Assembly (NCBI GenBank): GCA_028023455.1
Contig: JAQFVV010006238.1
Location: 7,016,572 to 7,080,571 of the forward strand
DNA from: Epiperipatus broadwayi
Lineage: Eukaryota; Onychophora; Udeonychophora; Euonychophora; Peripatidae
Direction: 5' to 3'
DNA: 64,000 nt
The notes beneath the pieces were generated by a model. It searched no databases, was not told the origin of the DNA, and saw nothing but the letters and a program-made list of their open reading frames with translations. Of the stretch, positions 34,319-46,078 are shown piece by piece (within the stretch, counting starts at the first letter, position 1; every line of letters starts with the position of its first letter). Position numbers and translations under genes: made by a program.

Positions 34319-35736
34319 CTACTTGACCCCCGATTTAGAGTATTACTTTAAAAAAAGTAAAAAAAAATGTGAAAAATTTGACAAATATAAGATAATTTGG
34401 AAAATCTTGGAATATAGATTTGGAAAATAATTGAAAAAATGCGTTTTAAGAAATGAAGAAATATAAAAATATTTAAAACTATATGTGGAAAAAGATTGTT
34501 TTGGAAGAAGGTATTAAAAAGAAGAGAATACGAAAATATAAATATTAAAGTGAAGAGAATATGAAAATAAAGTAGTTATTAGATGAGGAAGACAATTTTA
34601 AAGAACACGGTTACTGGAAGAAACGTTTGAAACACGTGATCATAGTTAATGTGAAAAATTCTTATGACTGAAGAGTGATGTTGATAAATGACAACCTTTT
34701 TATATTTTTATCTGATCTAAAATGCATATTTTTAACAATCACCTGAGTTTAGAAATGCTAAAAAAATAATAGTACAAATGCTAAAAAAATAATAGTACAA
34801 AAATACTTGCTAAAATATATGCATAATGAAAGAGGAAGTCTTGACTTTTCTGCGTTAGCGAAATGGTTGCGACATCATAGATTTGAGAGACGCACTTATA
34901 AAAACTAAAACATTGAAAGTATTTACAGATAAAAAATTTCGAAATTGTTATCAACATTTCTTAACAATATTTATAAAATACTACAAAAAATAATTTGAAC
35001 AATTTAAATTTTAATGTTATGTATTACAAAGATAGAAATAAGTTTTATTCCTTTACACTGCAATCTATAAATCTATCATTCTTTCAAAGTAGCTGGTTTA
35101 TTTCAATTTTCCATTTGTACTGCACAAGGATGATATAGCTTCTTTCATTTAATTAAAGATTAAAATTAAAAGTTTCACTAAAAATGAGTTGGACAAGAGA
35201 ATAAAAGAAAACGAAATCAATTACTACATGGTCAAAAATAATAAAGAAAATACAAAGCCTGAACCAATTGATTACAGATAGTGTTTGAGTGTACTGCGGT
35301 ACAAAGAGCAAGAAGACAGGAGACATTTCCTTCAATGATAAAGGAGCAGATGACAAAACAGACTTAGTAGAAAACGATAACAAATTGAAATTTAATAAAA
35401 AGTTTTTTTTTTTAAAAAAAAAATATATGTGTAATCAATTACAGGCTAGGATTAGACTTGTTGCGGGGACAATCATTTATTTTAAAGAGTCCGTAAATTA
35501 GAATAAATGCGCATAAATATTAAAATCTAAGAGATATTTTACTCAATAAAATAATTGAATTTGGTTATAGCATTAAATTGGGCTAATTTAGTAAAAAATG
35601 AAGTTTCTTAGAAAATTGCATGTTTATAAACAATTAGAATAAATTTAAAACTTTGTATCCATCCTATAAATTCTTTAATAAATATTATTTCATTGCATAA
35701 TGTCATATAAAATTGAAATATTCATTGCTTCTTTTC
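34319..35736. other. Non-coding stretch
   Basis: AT-rich. A tandem 19-bp duplication (AATGCTAAAAAAATAATAGTAC) lies at 34,753-34,800. A short CpG-bearing patch occurs near 34,855-34,910. Nothing coding was recognised. Confidence 0.45.
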
Positions 35737-35990
35737 ATTAAAAATCACCTCCACATTCGGTCTCATATTACTCTGCACTTTTGTATAGTACTTATCAGTT
35801 TAAACTCATATACAACACATTTTTTCATTAAGAGCCAGATCCACATTATTCTTATATCTTTCCACATTTTTATATAATAATTATCAACATAAACACACAT
35901 TCACCAAATCTCCTCAAGAACCACGTGCATATCATACATTACATTTACCTCACAATTGCATATAATACTCATCATTTTAAACACACACAT
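35737..35990 (+). repeat. Degenerate minisatellite, about three units of 85 bp
   Basis: Units begin near 35,737, 35,826 and 35,913. Each shows the same order: ATTAA(A/G)A-CC--ATCCACATT, a TTTACC/TCTTTCCACA-like block, (T)ATATAATA-TTATCA, then TAAACACACA or TAAACTCATA and a CA-rich end. It directly abuts the PLE at 35,997. Confidence 0.65.
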
Positions 35991-36045
35991 ATATATAAGA
36001 CATATTTTGTGGGTTCATCCATGTTAAAAAATTTAAATATTGATA

Positions 36046-36082
36046 TACTGACGTTTCGACTTGATCACACAAGTCATCCACT
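36046..36082 (-). ncRNA. Hammerhead-like motif in PLE family 3 arm
   Basis: Read on the minus strand: TGGATGA, a GACTTG-TGTGAT-CAAGTC hairpin, GAAAC, loop GTCA, GTA. GAAAC-GTCA-GTA gives a two-base stem III (AC/GU) and a GUA cleavage triplet. The first block matches CUGAUGA at five of seven positions and stem I is not obvious, so this may be an inactive relic. The opposite arm (about 36,690-36,732, + strand) has further decay (GAAATGTCGATA). Confidence 0.35.
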
Positions 36083-36131
36083 GGGTGATAAAAGGTAGAA
36101 AGACGGTTGTAGAGGCGCTACAATCACTGAT

Positions 36132-36599
36132 TTAAAAAAAAATGTTCCATTTGTAAAAGGAACTACAGACAGTATTGGACGTATATTAAAATACTATAAT
36201 ATAGATATAGCATTTTCTACACATCAAAAGATCCGCAATATAATAACCAAGCCTAAGGATTCAATCCCTCTTGAATCCTATGGTGTTTATCAAATCTCAT
36301 GTGAAAATTGTAAAGCTTCTTACATAGGTATGAGTAATTATCGCATCAGTGTTAGGAGAGATGAGCATGCTAATGCAGTTAAACAACACTCATCATCAGC
36401 ACTCTTGCTACATACTATAGATTCAGGTCATAAAATTGATTTTTCTTGTACCAGGATTATATCCAGATGTGATAATCTCTACCAGTGCAAAATTAGAGAA
36501 GCCATTGAGATACTTAAAAGGCCAGATTGTATCAATAAGCGAGATGATACATGCAAACTTCCTCCTATTTGGAAAGATTTTTTTAAAAAACATTCTTAA
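36132..36599 (+). CDS. PLE GIY-YIG endonuclease, uninterrupted fragment
   Basis: The frame is open from the inner edge of the left arm to the stop at 36,597-36,599, about 155 codons. NVPFVKGTTDSIGRILK is the PLE connector after the RT. ESYGVYQISCENCKASYIGMS is the GIY-YIG signature with two Cys pairs, RISVRRDEH the conserved Arg helix, SALLLHTIDSGHKIDF the His region, and KIREAIEI carries the catalytic Glu. All key residues are intact. The RT is missing, so it cannot be autonomous. The first internal ATG is not a real start. Confidence 0.88.
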   Translation, partial: LKKNVPFVKGTTDSIGRILKYYNIDIAFSTHQKIRNIITKPKDSIPLESYGVYQISCENCKASYIGMSNYRISVRRDEHANAVKQHSSSALLLHTIDSGHKIDFSCTRIISRCDNLYQCKIREAIEILKRPDCINKRDDTCKLPPIWKDFFKKHS

Positions 36600-36777
36600 T
36601 TTAACATTTTTGCTATTGGTCGAACTTTAACTGTTTTTTTTTCAAATCAGTGATCATAGTGCCTCTACAACCATCTTTCTACCTTTTATCACCCAGTGGA
36701 TGACTTGTGTGATCAAGTCGAAATGTCGATATATCAATATTTAAATTTTTTAACATGGATGAACCCACAAAATGTCT

Positions 36778-37604
36778 TTTATATATGCAAACCATGAAAA
36801 TCTTCATATCAACATATATATAAAGCAGTGATTGTTTACTCTTGACAATTTGTCACGGATGGGTAAAAACCATTCATTATCCTGCATTGGAGTGATGCAA
36901 AAGAGTAATATAAGAGAATGATGTGATGGAAAAATATTAAGCTGCTTTCAAATGCCACATGTATCTGTTATCTCTAAATCATTTTATAAATGAGTTTTTT
37001 TTTCAAAATGTGTACATAGTAAAAAAAGAGTAGTATGACTTTCTGTGATAATGGATGAACATACTATGATAGATTTAAGATGAAAGATGCATTGATAACT
37101 CCTTCATCCAAAATACTTAATTTATTCAGTATACATTAGGCTTAAACAGAATTATATAGTTGTATTATGCTATTAATGATTACATAATGAATATATTTTT
37201 TGTTTTAGTAGAATTCAATAATGAACACAAAAATAGTTTGCACGTGTATCACCCCCCCTTCCCACTTAAGATAAATTGGGCATTCACAGAACATACCTTA
37301 AAACATGTTCAATATAGCTTTTATTTCCCCTGATGTGTAAATAACAACATTATCAGTTTGTGAGAATATGGAAAATTCCAATTTTCTCAGATAACTTGCA
37401 AATATTTAGTGTGGTATCTCAAAAATGTGTGTTTTTAGTTTATGCTATTTTTGCTATGATCTTAATACAATATTCGGACAAGTTGAGTTACATTTCCTTT
37501 TACCATTACACTAAAGTATGAAGCAGAAGTTATTTGTTATGCATCTACTGATATACAAGTAATTAATGCTAAATATATCATTTTCTTTAATTAAATGAAA
37601 GTAT
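36778..37604. other. Non-coding stretch
   Basis: AT-rich; a short CCCCCC run near 37,253. Nothing recognised. Confidence 0.4.
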
Positions 37605-37945
37605 GGAGAGATACATGCTGGGAGTAACAAGAAGAGATCAAAAACGCAATGTGTGGGTAAGAGAACAAACAGGTGTTACTGACCTCATTGAAAAACTTAA
37701 AAGATTGGAGTTGGGCTGTGCATATTGCTAGAAGAGATGATAATAGATGAACAATTGAAGTCTTAAACTGGATTCCAAAAGATTGTAAGAGACCCAGAAA
37801 GAGACCACATTTGAGATGGATGGATGAGATGAGAAAGTGTGCAGCGGTGATGTGGAGAAGAGAAGCTAAAGATAAAAAAAAAAGGGATTGAACTTGGAGA
37901 GACCTTCATCCTGCAGTGTATTGATAATGGTTGATGATGATGATG
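37605..37945 (+). pseudogene. RTE-type LINE 3' end
   Basis: With frame corrections it reads ERYMLGVTRRDQKRNVWVRE, TGVTDLIEKLKRLEL, WAVHIARRDD and PRKRPHLRWMDEMRK, the C-terminal signature of RTE and related LINEs. The ending GTTGATGATGATGATGAC is a typical RTE-style 3' tail. 5'-truncated and carrying stops. Confidence 0.85.
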
Positions 37946-38730
37946 ACACTGAATTAAAAAAAATGTTTATTAAGGTGAATATACTCAAGTAAAAAAAAAC
38001 TAGTTTTGTCTTGATTTCTCAAAGTATTAGATTATAGTTGGTTGTAGATTTTACATACAAGATTTAATTGTAAAATTTTTATTCTACATAAAGAATTTAA
38101 AAAGTTTGAAGCAGTTTTATACAGAAAATCAGTTACTACAGCACTGCTTGTAAAGGAGAAACTTAATATTTTATGCGACTACTTTAGAAAAAGAAATAAA
38201 GTCAGAATATAGGAGTAGCTCTCTACACAAATATCATCTAGAATAAGTTTGAGGAATTGGTGATTAGCAGATGCTTACAAATCTTTACATATATAAAACT
38301 CATTCCAAGACCAGTTTTTTTGCTTCTATGAATGAAGCCTGGGATTTCCAATTTCGAAGAAAAATAGAAATTCATTTAGCAATCATTTGTAAACAGGCTG
38401 ATTTAGGTTCAAAAATTGGATTTATATTAATTTTAATTTTATCTTGACATATAAAATGAAGTTACAGTAATTGCTGAATGCTTAGATGTAATTTTTTTCC
38501 AGTTTTAAATCTAGACTTCATTGGTAAAAATAAAATTGATTATTCAAACTTATATTAAATGATGCTACGATAGAGAAGTACTCTTCTATTATCATATTGT
38601 TTTGAGTTGATATATTAATTTGTTGTTATTAAGAAAGATAGAAGATGTCACAAACCATAGTAACTATGTTTAAAAAGGAAAAATACAACTAGCTAGATTA
38701 GTAGTTAAAATATTAATTTTGATATATTAT
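37946..38730. other. Non-coding stretch
   Basis: AT-rich, nothing recognised. Confidence 0.4.
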
Positions 38731-38734
38731 ATAT

Positions 38735-39295
38735 TTATGTAGCCCTTTATTTAATTTACTAGCACATTATTCATATGTAATTTTTGTCAGAAGAAAAGTA
38801 CACCTTATACATATGCACTGCAATGTTGTTTTAATACCTCAGTGATATTTTGAATATAAAGAATACTCTCAAACCAAGGCTCAAGATAATGACTTTGGAA
38901 GGATAAGAGCAGTAATGTTATTTTTGTCCCTAAATTCACTTACATAGGCCAATCTAAAGGGTTTTGGAATGAGATCATGAAAATCTTCCTCTAATCATTT
39001 TACATCCACTAACTTTAGTCCATGTATTAATAATTGTAAAATCTTCCAATTTACTACTTGTTAATATTATCAAATATCAGAATCTATGTAACTCATTATT
39101 TAAATTACTAGTGCAATATTTGTTTGTTATTTTAATCAAAAAGAGATTTCACTTTATACACATGAGCTATAATGTTGTTTTAATACCTCAGTGATGTTTT
39201 GTTGAGTATGAAAAGTACTCTCAAACCAAAGCAGAAAATAGAGACTTGCAAAGATGAGTGGTTGCTTATCTTTGTACTTAATTTCAGACAGACAC
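38735..39295 (+). repeat. Two direct copies of a ~230-bp dispersed repeat
   Basis: Copies at about 38,735-38,960 and 39,090-39,290 share TTTAATTTACTAG/TTTAAATTACTAG, AATGTTGTTTTAATACCTCAGTGAT and TACTCTCAAACCAA blocks. The ACTCTCAAACC and AGATTGGCCTAT words also occur in the foldback at 41.2-41.5 kb, so these may be one-armed relatives. Confidence 0.65.
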
Positions 39296-39599
39296 ACATA
39301 TATATTATAACCTTTAGCTTTGTCAGTAAAGTTAAATTTTCAGCCACCTAATTGTTTAAGAATATATATAAAAAAAATTTCAATAAGTTAATATTTACTG
39401 CAAGCCAATTTATCAGGGCTTGATTTTTAAATGTTAGTTTTTTATTTTTAAGCCATTTTTGAAAACTTTTATAATTTTTAATTATTTTTAAAAATCATTT
39501 TAATATTTTACTGTAGTGATTTAAACCCATCTGTAGTCATAAATGACTTTCAATTGCTGAAATTAGGAATATGTAGAAGGAAAATATAAAAAAAACCCT

Positions 39600-40160
39600 T
39601 TATAAATGTATAGTATATAATTTTCCATTAATTTACTGCTAGCCAGGTATTAGTTAAATTATTTGATGTTTTATATATATTTATACAATTATGTTTGTTG
39701 TAATTAGTTTCATATATCTTGTTTTTATTAGGTTTTTCAATATACTTTAAGGATTTTACACTTTTTATGTAATATATTTCATGTCCATATTATAAATAAT
39801 GAACATATAGTGCAAATTTATTATCTCCTCTATTAATTGCATTATTATGTTCTTGTTCTCCTTCATCTAATTGTTTCCCTTTATGGCCATAGTAAATCAT
39901 ACTGCAATTTCCACAAGTAATTTTATATACAATTTCTTTTTTTATATTTTGTATTGTTTTTTATTTTATAATTACCTATTAATTTGTCAAGATTTTTATT
40001 ATTTATCGATCCTATGTTAATGCTTTTATCTATATAGTTTTTATTTTTGAATAATGTAAGATATGTTTTAGGGAAGTATGAAAGTTTGATCCATTTTTAT
40101 TATTCTTAGAACTGCTAATATTATTTATAATAGAATTATTATTTAAATTAGATGTCCTAT
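39600..40160 (-). pseudogene. Decayed PLE fragment with GIY-YIG domain
   Basis: The minus strand at 39,795-39,960 reads KKEIVYKITCGNCSMIYYGHKGK, then EGEQEHNNAINRGDNKFALY. This is the GIY-YIG signature (IVY, then YYG for YIG) with two Cys and the EH helix. Upstream residues (INKSINIGSINNKNLDKLIG) resemble a PLE connector and downstream ones a C-terminal tail. Frameshifts occur outside the core. It belongs to a different PLE family from the other copies. Confidence 0.7.
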
Positions 40161-41208
40161 AATTGTTAATATATATATACATACACACCCACAATTATTG
40201 TTGTTATATAAAAATATTTTATTTTATATTATGTATGATTTATTTATTTATATAAAAAAAACAGCATAGTACATTAAACACCTGTCAATTTTTGGTAATC
40301 TTACATAAGTAATTTCATTTATAATTTACCTACTGTTACGATTTAAAGTGCTGTACTAACAAAATAAAGTTAGGTTAATCTATAGGTCTCACTATCTACA
40401 GATATGGGCTGATTCTCTGGGGAAATGATGTCAACTGGCTTTTCTGCTGCTTTGTTCTTGATGTCTGGACAATCCTACAGCTTTCTTGTCCATCACAAAG
40501 TGAAATTATGAATCTATTTTTGTATTCTTTATATAACAGTTTATTTCACTTTTTTTTCCTATAGTACAATAGCTATATTAAATTTGATATAACTTTTAAG
40601 ATTCCATTAACAGATAATAGGTCAACATTAAATGGCATGACAGTCTGTTAAAAATAGTTATAGTTTTGTTTCAAAACCTATTTGTTACTAAAAAGTTTAA
40701 TTCAGAATCTTTCATGCATAACTTGTTTATGTTTTCTAGTAATAAAGCGTAATAATGAAATATTTACTTTATTATTTAATTTTTTACATTCTTGTTATTC
40801 CACTATTAATAATTAAGGTATATTGTAATTACTATATTATATACATAGCCCAATATTTTAATTTTGTCATATTTTCATTGTGTATGCAATATAGTTTTAA
40901 AAATCATTACCATGCATTTGGACTTTATGCCAAAAATGTCACACAATCAGTTTATTTCATTAGATAACAAATGTTTTAGCCATTTTCCTAATAGTATGAC
41001 CATTTAGAAAAGCTTTTAAATGATACTGTATAATTGTTACATTCAACAGGCTGGCATTAAATAATTTAATACTTGATATAAAAAAGTTTGTTAAGAATGA
41101 AATATTTTGGCAGACATGTTTTGTAAAAAATATATATTTTTTTTTTTTTACTATTTCAGTCTTTAATAACAATATAATTTTTCAATAGAGTTTTTATTAG
41201 TAATTCTA
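40161..41208. other. Non-coding stretch
   Basis: AT-rich; a 70-codon hydrophobic open frame at 40.75-40.97 kb is composed mostly of Ile, Leu, Tyr and Phe as expected from AT-rich DNA and is not supported. Confidence 0.4.
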
Positions 41209-41471
41209 AATCAGAAGGTAATCAGCCTTTGACATGCACTCTTTAATCATTTTAATAACTCCCTGATGTTATAGTAAGGATGCAAAACACTCTCAAACCC
41301 AAACTCTTTAGATTGGCCTATATAATTGCATTTGGTGTAAAGATAAGTTAGCCATTGTTATCTTTTAAAAGACTATTTTGCATTTGGATTTGAGAGTGTC
41401 ATGCATATTCACTATAATGCTAATGAGTAATAACATGATTAAACAGTGCATGCTGATTACCTTCTGATTAA
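41209..41471. repeat. Foldback MITE
   Basis: TCAGAAGGTAATCAGC at the left tip pairs with GCTGATTACCTTCTGA at the right tip. Inner segments (AATCATTTTAATAACTC; ACACTCTCAAACCCAAA versus TTTGGATTTGAGAGTGT) also pair. The centre contains AGATTGGCCTATATAATTGC. No coding content. Confidence 0.8.
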
Positions 41472-42305
41472 TAATTATTTTAGTTTTTCTAACTGTTCAT
41501 AATCAATAACAATAATTAATGGATATATTTGGTTATTATGGGTCAATTACAAATTCTTAACTTAGTAACAAACTACATGATGGTCCAAATCCAAGAAAAG
41601 GCAGATTAGTAAAACATGTATAAAAATAATATCTGTATTAAAAAGGATAATATTAGTACTTTTAAAAAAAGATCACATTGGTATTAAAAAAAGTTTCTAT
41701 TCAAGATGGCACTGGAATTAACCCCAAGGTCCAAAATCATAGCATCTGATACTATACTACGCATTCTACCAAAAAATGTACAATGATATTTATAAAATAT
41801 GATTGATAAATCCTACCACAAAATTACAGTAATTATTATGAAGCCAGTGTTTTTTTAAAATAATGTTATTTATAAAGAAATTAACAATAATAATGTATCA
41901 TTTTTTATAATGTAAATTAAAATATTTAATTAAAAGTGATTTGGAAATCTAAACCTTTTCATTTATATATAAAGTTTATTAATTATCATGGTGACAAGAT
42001 TCAGGTTTGTTCAGTTTAATACAATCATAGAGTATATAATGGGTCAAGTAATAGTCACAAAACTGAGCAAAAAAATAATCCTCCCATATTTAAGTAAAAG
42101 AACAAAAACATGGACAAACAGATCATATTTCTAACATTGGAGTGATTCAGAAATCTAAACATTTCCATTTACATATAAATTTTATATATTTTAGTGAAAT
42201 AGTGTCCCCATTGATGAAGTGCCTACATGCACTGCACAACATATACACCCACACATGATAGACCCTACTGCAATGGTAAGGTCATAAAACCAATCAATAT
42301 CTTAT
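41472..42305. other. Non-coding stretch
   Basis: AT-rich; GATTTGGAAATCTAAACCTTTTCATTTATATATAAA at 41,939 recurs as a near copy at about 42,129, giving a dispersed direct duplication. Nothing coding. Confidence 0.45.
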
Positions 42306-42309
42306 TATC

Positions 42310-42660
42310 TTGATGCATCTGATACTACAAAGTCCACCACTGCAAAAACACACATTCATTGGATTCGTCACGTAAAAGGGATGAAAAATGCAAGACTTCT
42401 TAAAAGAGTTTTATGGCTAATTTGATCATAGCTTTTATGGGAGTGATATCCCAGTCTATACCATAAGCACCATCTCAAATACGTTTTAAAAAATGCAATG
42501 TCAATTGTTTCCATTTAGGAAGATATGAAAGGAAATAAAATATTTTGGAGAGCAACAATTAGACATGGTTTTGGAGTATTGTAAAAAGAAAGGGTTTCTT
42601 CTGAAGATATTAAAAAACATTGTAAAATATCAAGTAAACAGAAAAAATGGAACAGTATAT
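42310..42660 (+). pseudogene. Decayed LINE C-terminal region
   Basis: Reading with corrections gives THIHWIRHVKGMKNARLLKRV, KYVLKNAMSIVS, FWRATIRHGFGVL and IKKHCKISSKQKK. This corresponds to the GHV-RM-R-PK and W-R-V-G segments found after the RT in many animal LINEs. Several stops. Confidence 0.5.
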
Positions 42661-43224
42661 TCAATATATAGATGTATTTGTGTTTCACAATTTGGTTTGT
42701 ATAGTCAATGCAAAACTCATTACTAGTGCAGTGTTTTTTTCTCTCACACGCACACCTTTTTTTTTTTTCGTTTGGAGTTAGAAGTCATGCTGTTTTTTTG
42801 TGTCTGTTTTTATGATTATTATATTGAAACTATTATATATTATGTAAAATAAGTTTTGTGGAAAATATATATCTTGAAGATCATATATATATTAATAAAT
42901 GTGCAAAAACACCAAGTCATTGAAATAAGTAGAATGAAATATTTTGATTTAAAAGCTTATCTTTAATAACAACATTATCATTATCGATTTACGGCAAGAT
43001 GAAAGTATCTTTAAGCTTTTCCAAATCCACAGCTTCTTTTTTTTTTTTATAAACCTATGTTTATTATAATTCACTCGAAACAAAATAAATCAATTAGATG
43101 ATCATAACACCATTTTAATATTCCAAAAACAAGTTTGATTAATGTTATCTAATAGAAAATTATTTTACCGCACTTGTGAATCAAATTACGACGGGCAATT
43201 CAAGGAAACCGAGATCAAATCAAG

Positions 43225-43340
43225 TGTTGTTAACCGAGAGGTCAGTGCAGCTGCCTTGCAAGCAAGTAGTTGTTTGCAGACGGTTGTTGCGTGTTCGCCT
43301 TCCGGCAGATGCTAAGACATATGGAAAAAAAAAAACAATT
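43225..43340 (+). mobile_element. tRNA-derived SINE
   Basis: The TTAACCGAGAGGTCAGTGCAG head, CTGCCTTGCAAGCAAG anticodon-like arm and CAGATGCTAAGACATATGG plus poly-A tail align with the SINE at 7.0 kb. It keeps more CpG than its surroundings (GTTGCGTGTTCGCCTTCCGG). The 82-codon open frame that crosses it is not a gene. Confidence 0.7.
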
Positions 43341-43888
43341 TTATACATAACTTTATTTAGTACTTATATATATATAAAATATCTTTATTTTCAACAACTC
43401 ATATTTTTAATCAATATTAAATAGACAGATTGTTATCAAATAAACACTTGTTTTTAAAGTTAAGAGAAAAATAATAATGGAATTCCAATAGTGAAATAAA
43501 CTATGAATATAGCTAATCATTTACATTAAAAAAAAAAAAAAACTTTGCTAAATAATCCACTTTAATGATTTTTCAATACACCCACTGCATGATTTAATTT
43601 TAAACTTCATAAAAATAATTTTAACAAGTATTAAAATATTATAGATTTAAAATACATATATATATATATTAAATTATTACTTCAATAAAATCAATAATGA
43701 AATCATAAAATATTAAAATTTGAATAGTATATAGTTATATTTTTTATTTGTTTAAAAGCAAAAAAATATAAAAAAGTTTTAAAATAATAATTATTTAATA
43801 TGTAGTAAAATGTAGAAAAATGGAAATTAAATTTTGTTAGCAAAACATGAATATTATAAGTTAATTTTATTATTCTATTCTATTTTAG

Positions 43889-44101
43889 GCAAAAAGATAA
43901 AAATAAAATTGAAAATAAATATGACTTAAAAATACATTGTTTTCAAAATCAATTACGAAATATTTATGATGTAACTACTGTATTTACGTCTATAGATATT
44001 CTTAAGAATTTGGAAAGGTATAGTGGCATAAATAATATAACTATCCATTTTAAATCATACCTTAGAGTTCAAATATTGAAGGAACATAAAAATTTTCTCA
44101 G
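43889..44101 (+). CDS. Candidate internal exon of an unidentified host gene
   Basis: A textbook acceptor (about 25 bases of T-rich tract ending TATTTTAG at 43,881-43,888) precedes 213 bp, and a donor CAG|GTATTT follows at 44,102. One reading frame is open from end to end: one leading base, 70 codons, two trailing bases, so the exon is phase-symmetric. The residues look protein-like and mixed rather than poly-Lys/Asn (for example IHCFQNQLRNIYDVT and GINNITIHFKSYLRVQ). No domain was recognised. No other exon of the gene was found in the window, implying introns of tens of kb. It is not palindromic and not obviously mobile. Confidence 0.45.
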
Positions 44102-44234
44102 GTATTTAAAGATTTTCAAAATAGTTTTTGTTTCCACTTTAAATAATAATTTTATTTAGGCTAACCAAGATTATATTATCTCAAAACATAAATAGACATG
44201 ACTATGCATTACAATTGCATATTAGATGAATCTG

Positions 44235-44745
44235 GTATTAGTCCATATGGTTTGGAGCTGATTGATGTTGAGATAGTCCTTGTGATATAAAGTTCATAGG
44301 TGTATGGAATAGCTTCCATGAATCCTCATAAATGAATTTTGATGATAGTAGTTTATCTCTTTGTTTTATCTTTTGCATTGATTGTATAAAGAACAATCTT
44401 TCATCAGGGGGAGGCTGCAAATACATTTTCTTGCATCTCGCATACCAGATAGAATATGTGATAAAAATGGACATTCTAATGAGTGGAAATTGTTTTTATT
44501 TAATGCAGTCTTGCAATGATATAATGAGGTAGTAGTCTACCTTTATGTTTCGATAAATAATAGATCTTATTGTTCCAAGTCCATTGCATGAATTGATGAC
44601 AAGATAGCATGTCTCATCTTCTCTTCTGCAGTTTGGGCATACTGGGTTGACTTTGATGATATGCTGTTTAAAGTACAGGAACCACAATGTAGGCATGGCA
44701 TCCAGGTCTATTTTAATGATAAAGTCAACTGTTTCTTTAATTGTT
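44235..44745 (-). pseudogene. LINE 3' fragment, same family as 49.9-52.0 kb
   Basis: The minus strand encodes WFLYFKQHIIKVNPVCPNCRR, EDETCYLVINSCN and YSIWYARCKKMYLQPPPDE, then KQRDKLLSSKFIYEDSWKLF. These align block by block with the 50-kb LINE (WFLYHRRGF, CGLCAREDET, YSIWIVRCK, ELPPP, HDQLLDSSKVFDDTWSL). Frameshifts break it. It lies 130 bp from the candidate exon, on the opposite strand. Confidence 0.8.
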
Positions 44746-46078
44746 ACATATCTATCATTCTTTTATTGAGGTAAAATCAGAAAAGAAATTCTAAATTCTC
44801 ACCTAATTGAAATCTAAGGTAATAATAAGTACAAATAATTTAGTTTTTATGTAATACATGATATAAAAAGAGCAACACCTCTTTCTAATGCCATTTACAG
44901 TTAGCTTGAATAATTAGTTGCTATTAAATGATAAAGCATTTAAATTACAAAACCAGTTTTGGTTTTGTTGGGAGTTATGCTAAGCTTCATTCATAAAAGA
45001 CAAAAGTCAGAAACTGTTTGGAGATGAGAATTTAATGCACTCCCCTCTAGTAAACATTGATTACTAAAGACCAGCATAGATTGAATTAGAGTAGAGAGTT
45101 GTTCTTATTTTTACAATTTCATGTTTGAATTTAAATACTGCATTGTCTTATAATTACATATAAATGTGGATAAAATTAAAACAACTGGAATATCTTAAAG
45201 CTATAATAATATTTTGGTTAAGTTAAAAAAATTAGGTGAAGTAATGTAAATTATCTCAAATACTTTAGTCAGTTGAAATCAAAAACTATGCCCATTATGA
45301 AAATGACACATATAAAATAATTGTTATAAAGAATTGTGATTTATATGAAATGCAGCATCTATTGATATCAAAATTTCTAAATCTAGAATTAAGAAAGAAA
45401 ATGATGAAGTCATACACTTGATAAGTGGGTTGGTATGATCTTGAGATATATATTTTGTCAATGTTAGAAGATTGGAGAACTTGAGACATTGTATTGAAAA
45501 AGAAAAATAAATAATTTGATAATGCTGAGGTTCAAAGAGTCTTGTAGAATCAAGATCCCTAATTGACACAGCTAAAAAATGACAGTTGTCATAGATGACA
45601 TATTGTCTGAAACACATAACATAAGAAAATTGTTAAAAAGGGGAAATATATATTAAATTTTCAATAATTAGCCCTATTTTATCTCTTCAAGTCAATTGTA
45701 TATAGATGCATATGTTCATAGTTTGATTGGACAAAATGAATGCTTGATGATTGATTTGCATGGAATCTCTCCATAAAAAGAATATATATGTGACTTACTA
45801 ATTGATTACCTGATAATTTTTTCAAATACATTTAGAAAATGGATCTATTTATTCTACCTCGGTTCAAATTGTATTTATGTTTTATTTGCTTTCATTTAAT
45901 ATACTCTGTTTGATTGGATTAAATTTTGTATTTCAATTTCCATCCACTTCCCAATTTCCATTCTAAAAGAACATTTGCATACATATGTTCAAACAATTTT
46001 AGCAAAATAATAGTGATATTGTAATTTTTAAATTTTATATGAAGCCAGTAATGTTTAACAGCAATCCTTGTAATTTAA
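44746..46078. other. Non-coding stretch
   Basis: A 97-codon minus-strand open frame at 45.32-45.62 kb has mixed composition but no recognised domain and no splice context. It is left uncalled. The rest is AT-rich. Confidence 0.35.

Larger units (their letters stand above)
35997..36777 (+). mobile_element. Penelope-like element family 3 flanked by 140-bp inverted repeats
   Basis: Left arm 35,997-36,136 and right arm 36,637-36,777 are close reverse complements (GACATATTTTGTGGGTTCATCC versus GGATGAACCCACAAAATGTC at the tips; GGTAGAAAGACGGTTGTAGAGG inward). Between them is one PLE endonuclease frame. The arms contain a hammerhead-like core. The element is more GC-rich than its neighbours and appears relatively young. 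Confidence 0.88.

Noticed and set aside
40755-40967. 70-codon hydrophobic frame as a membrane protein
   Set aside because: Ile/Tyr/Phe/Leu content is what AT-rich DNA yields by chance; no other support.
45324-45617. 97-codon minus-strand frame with mixed composition
   Set aside because: No recognised domain, start context or splice sites; could be a decayed repeat. Left uncalled.
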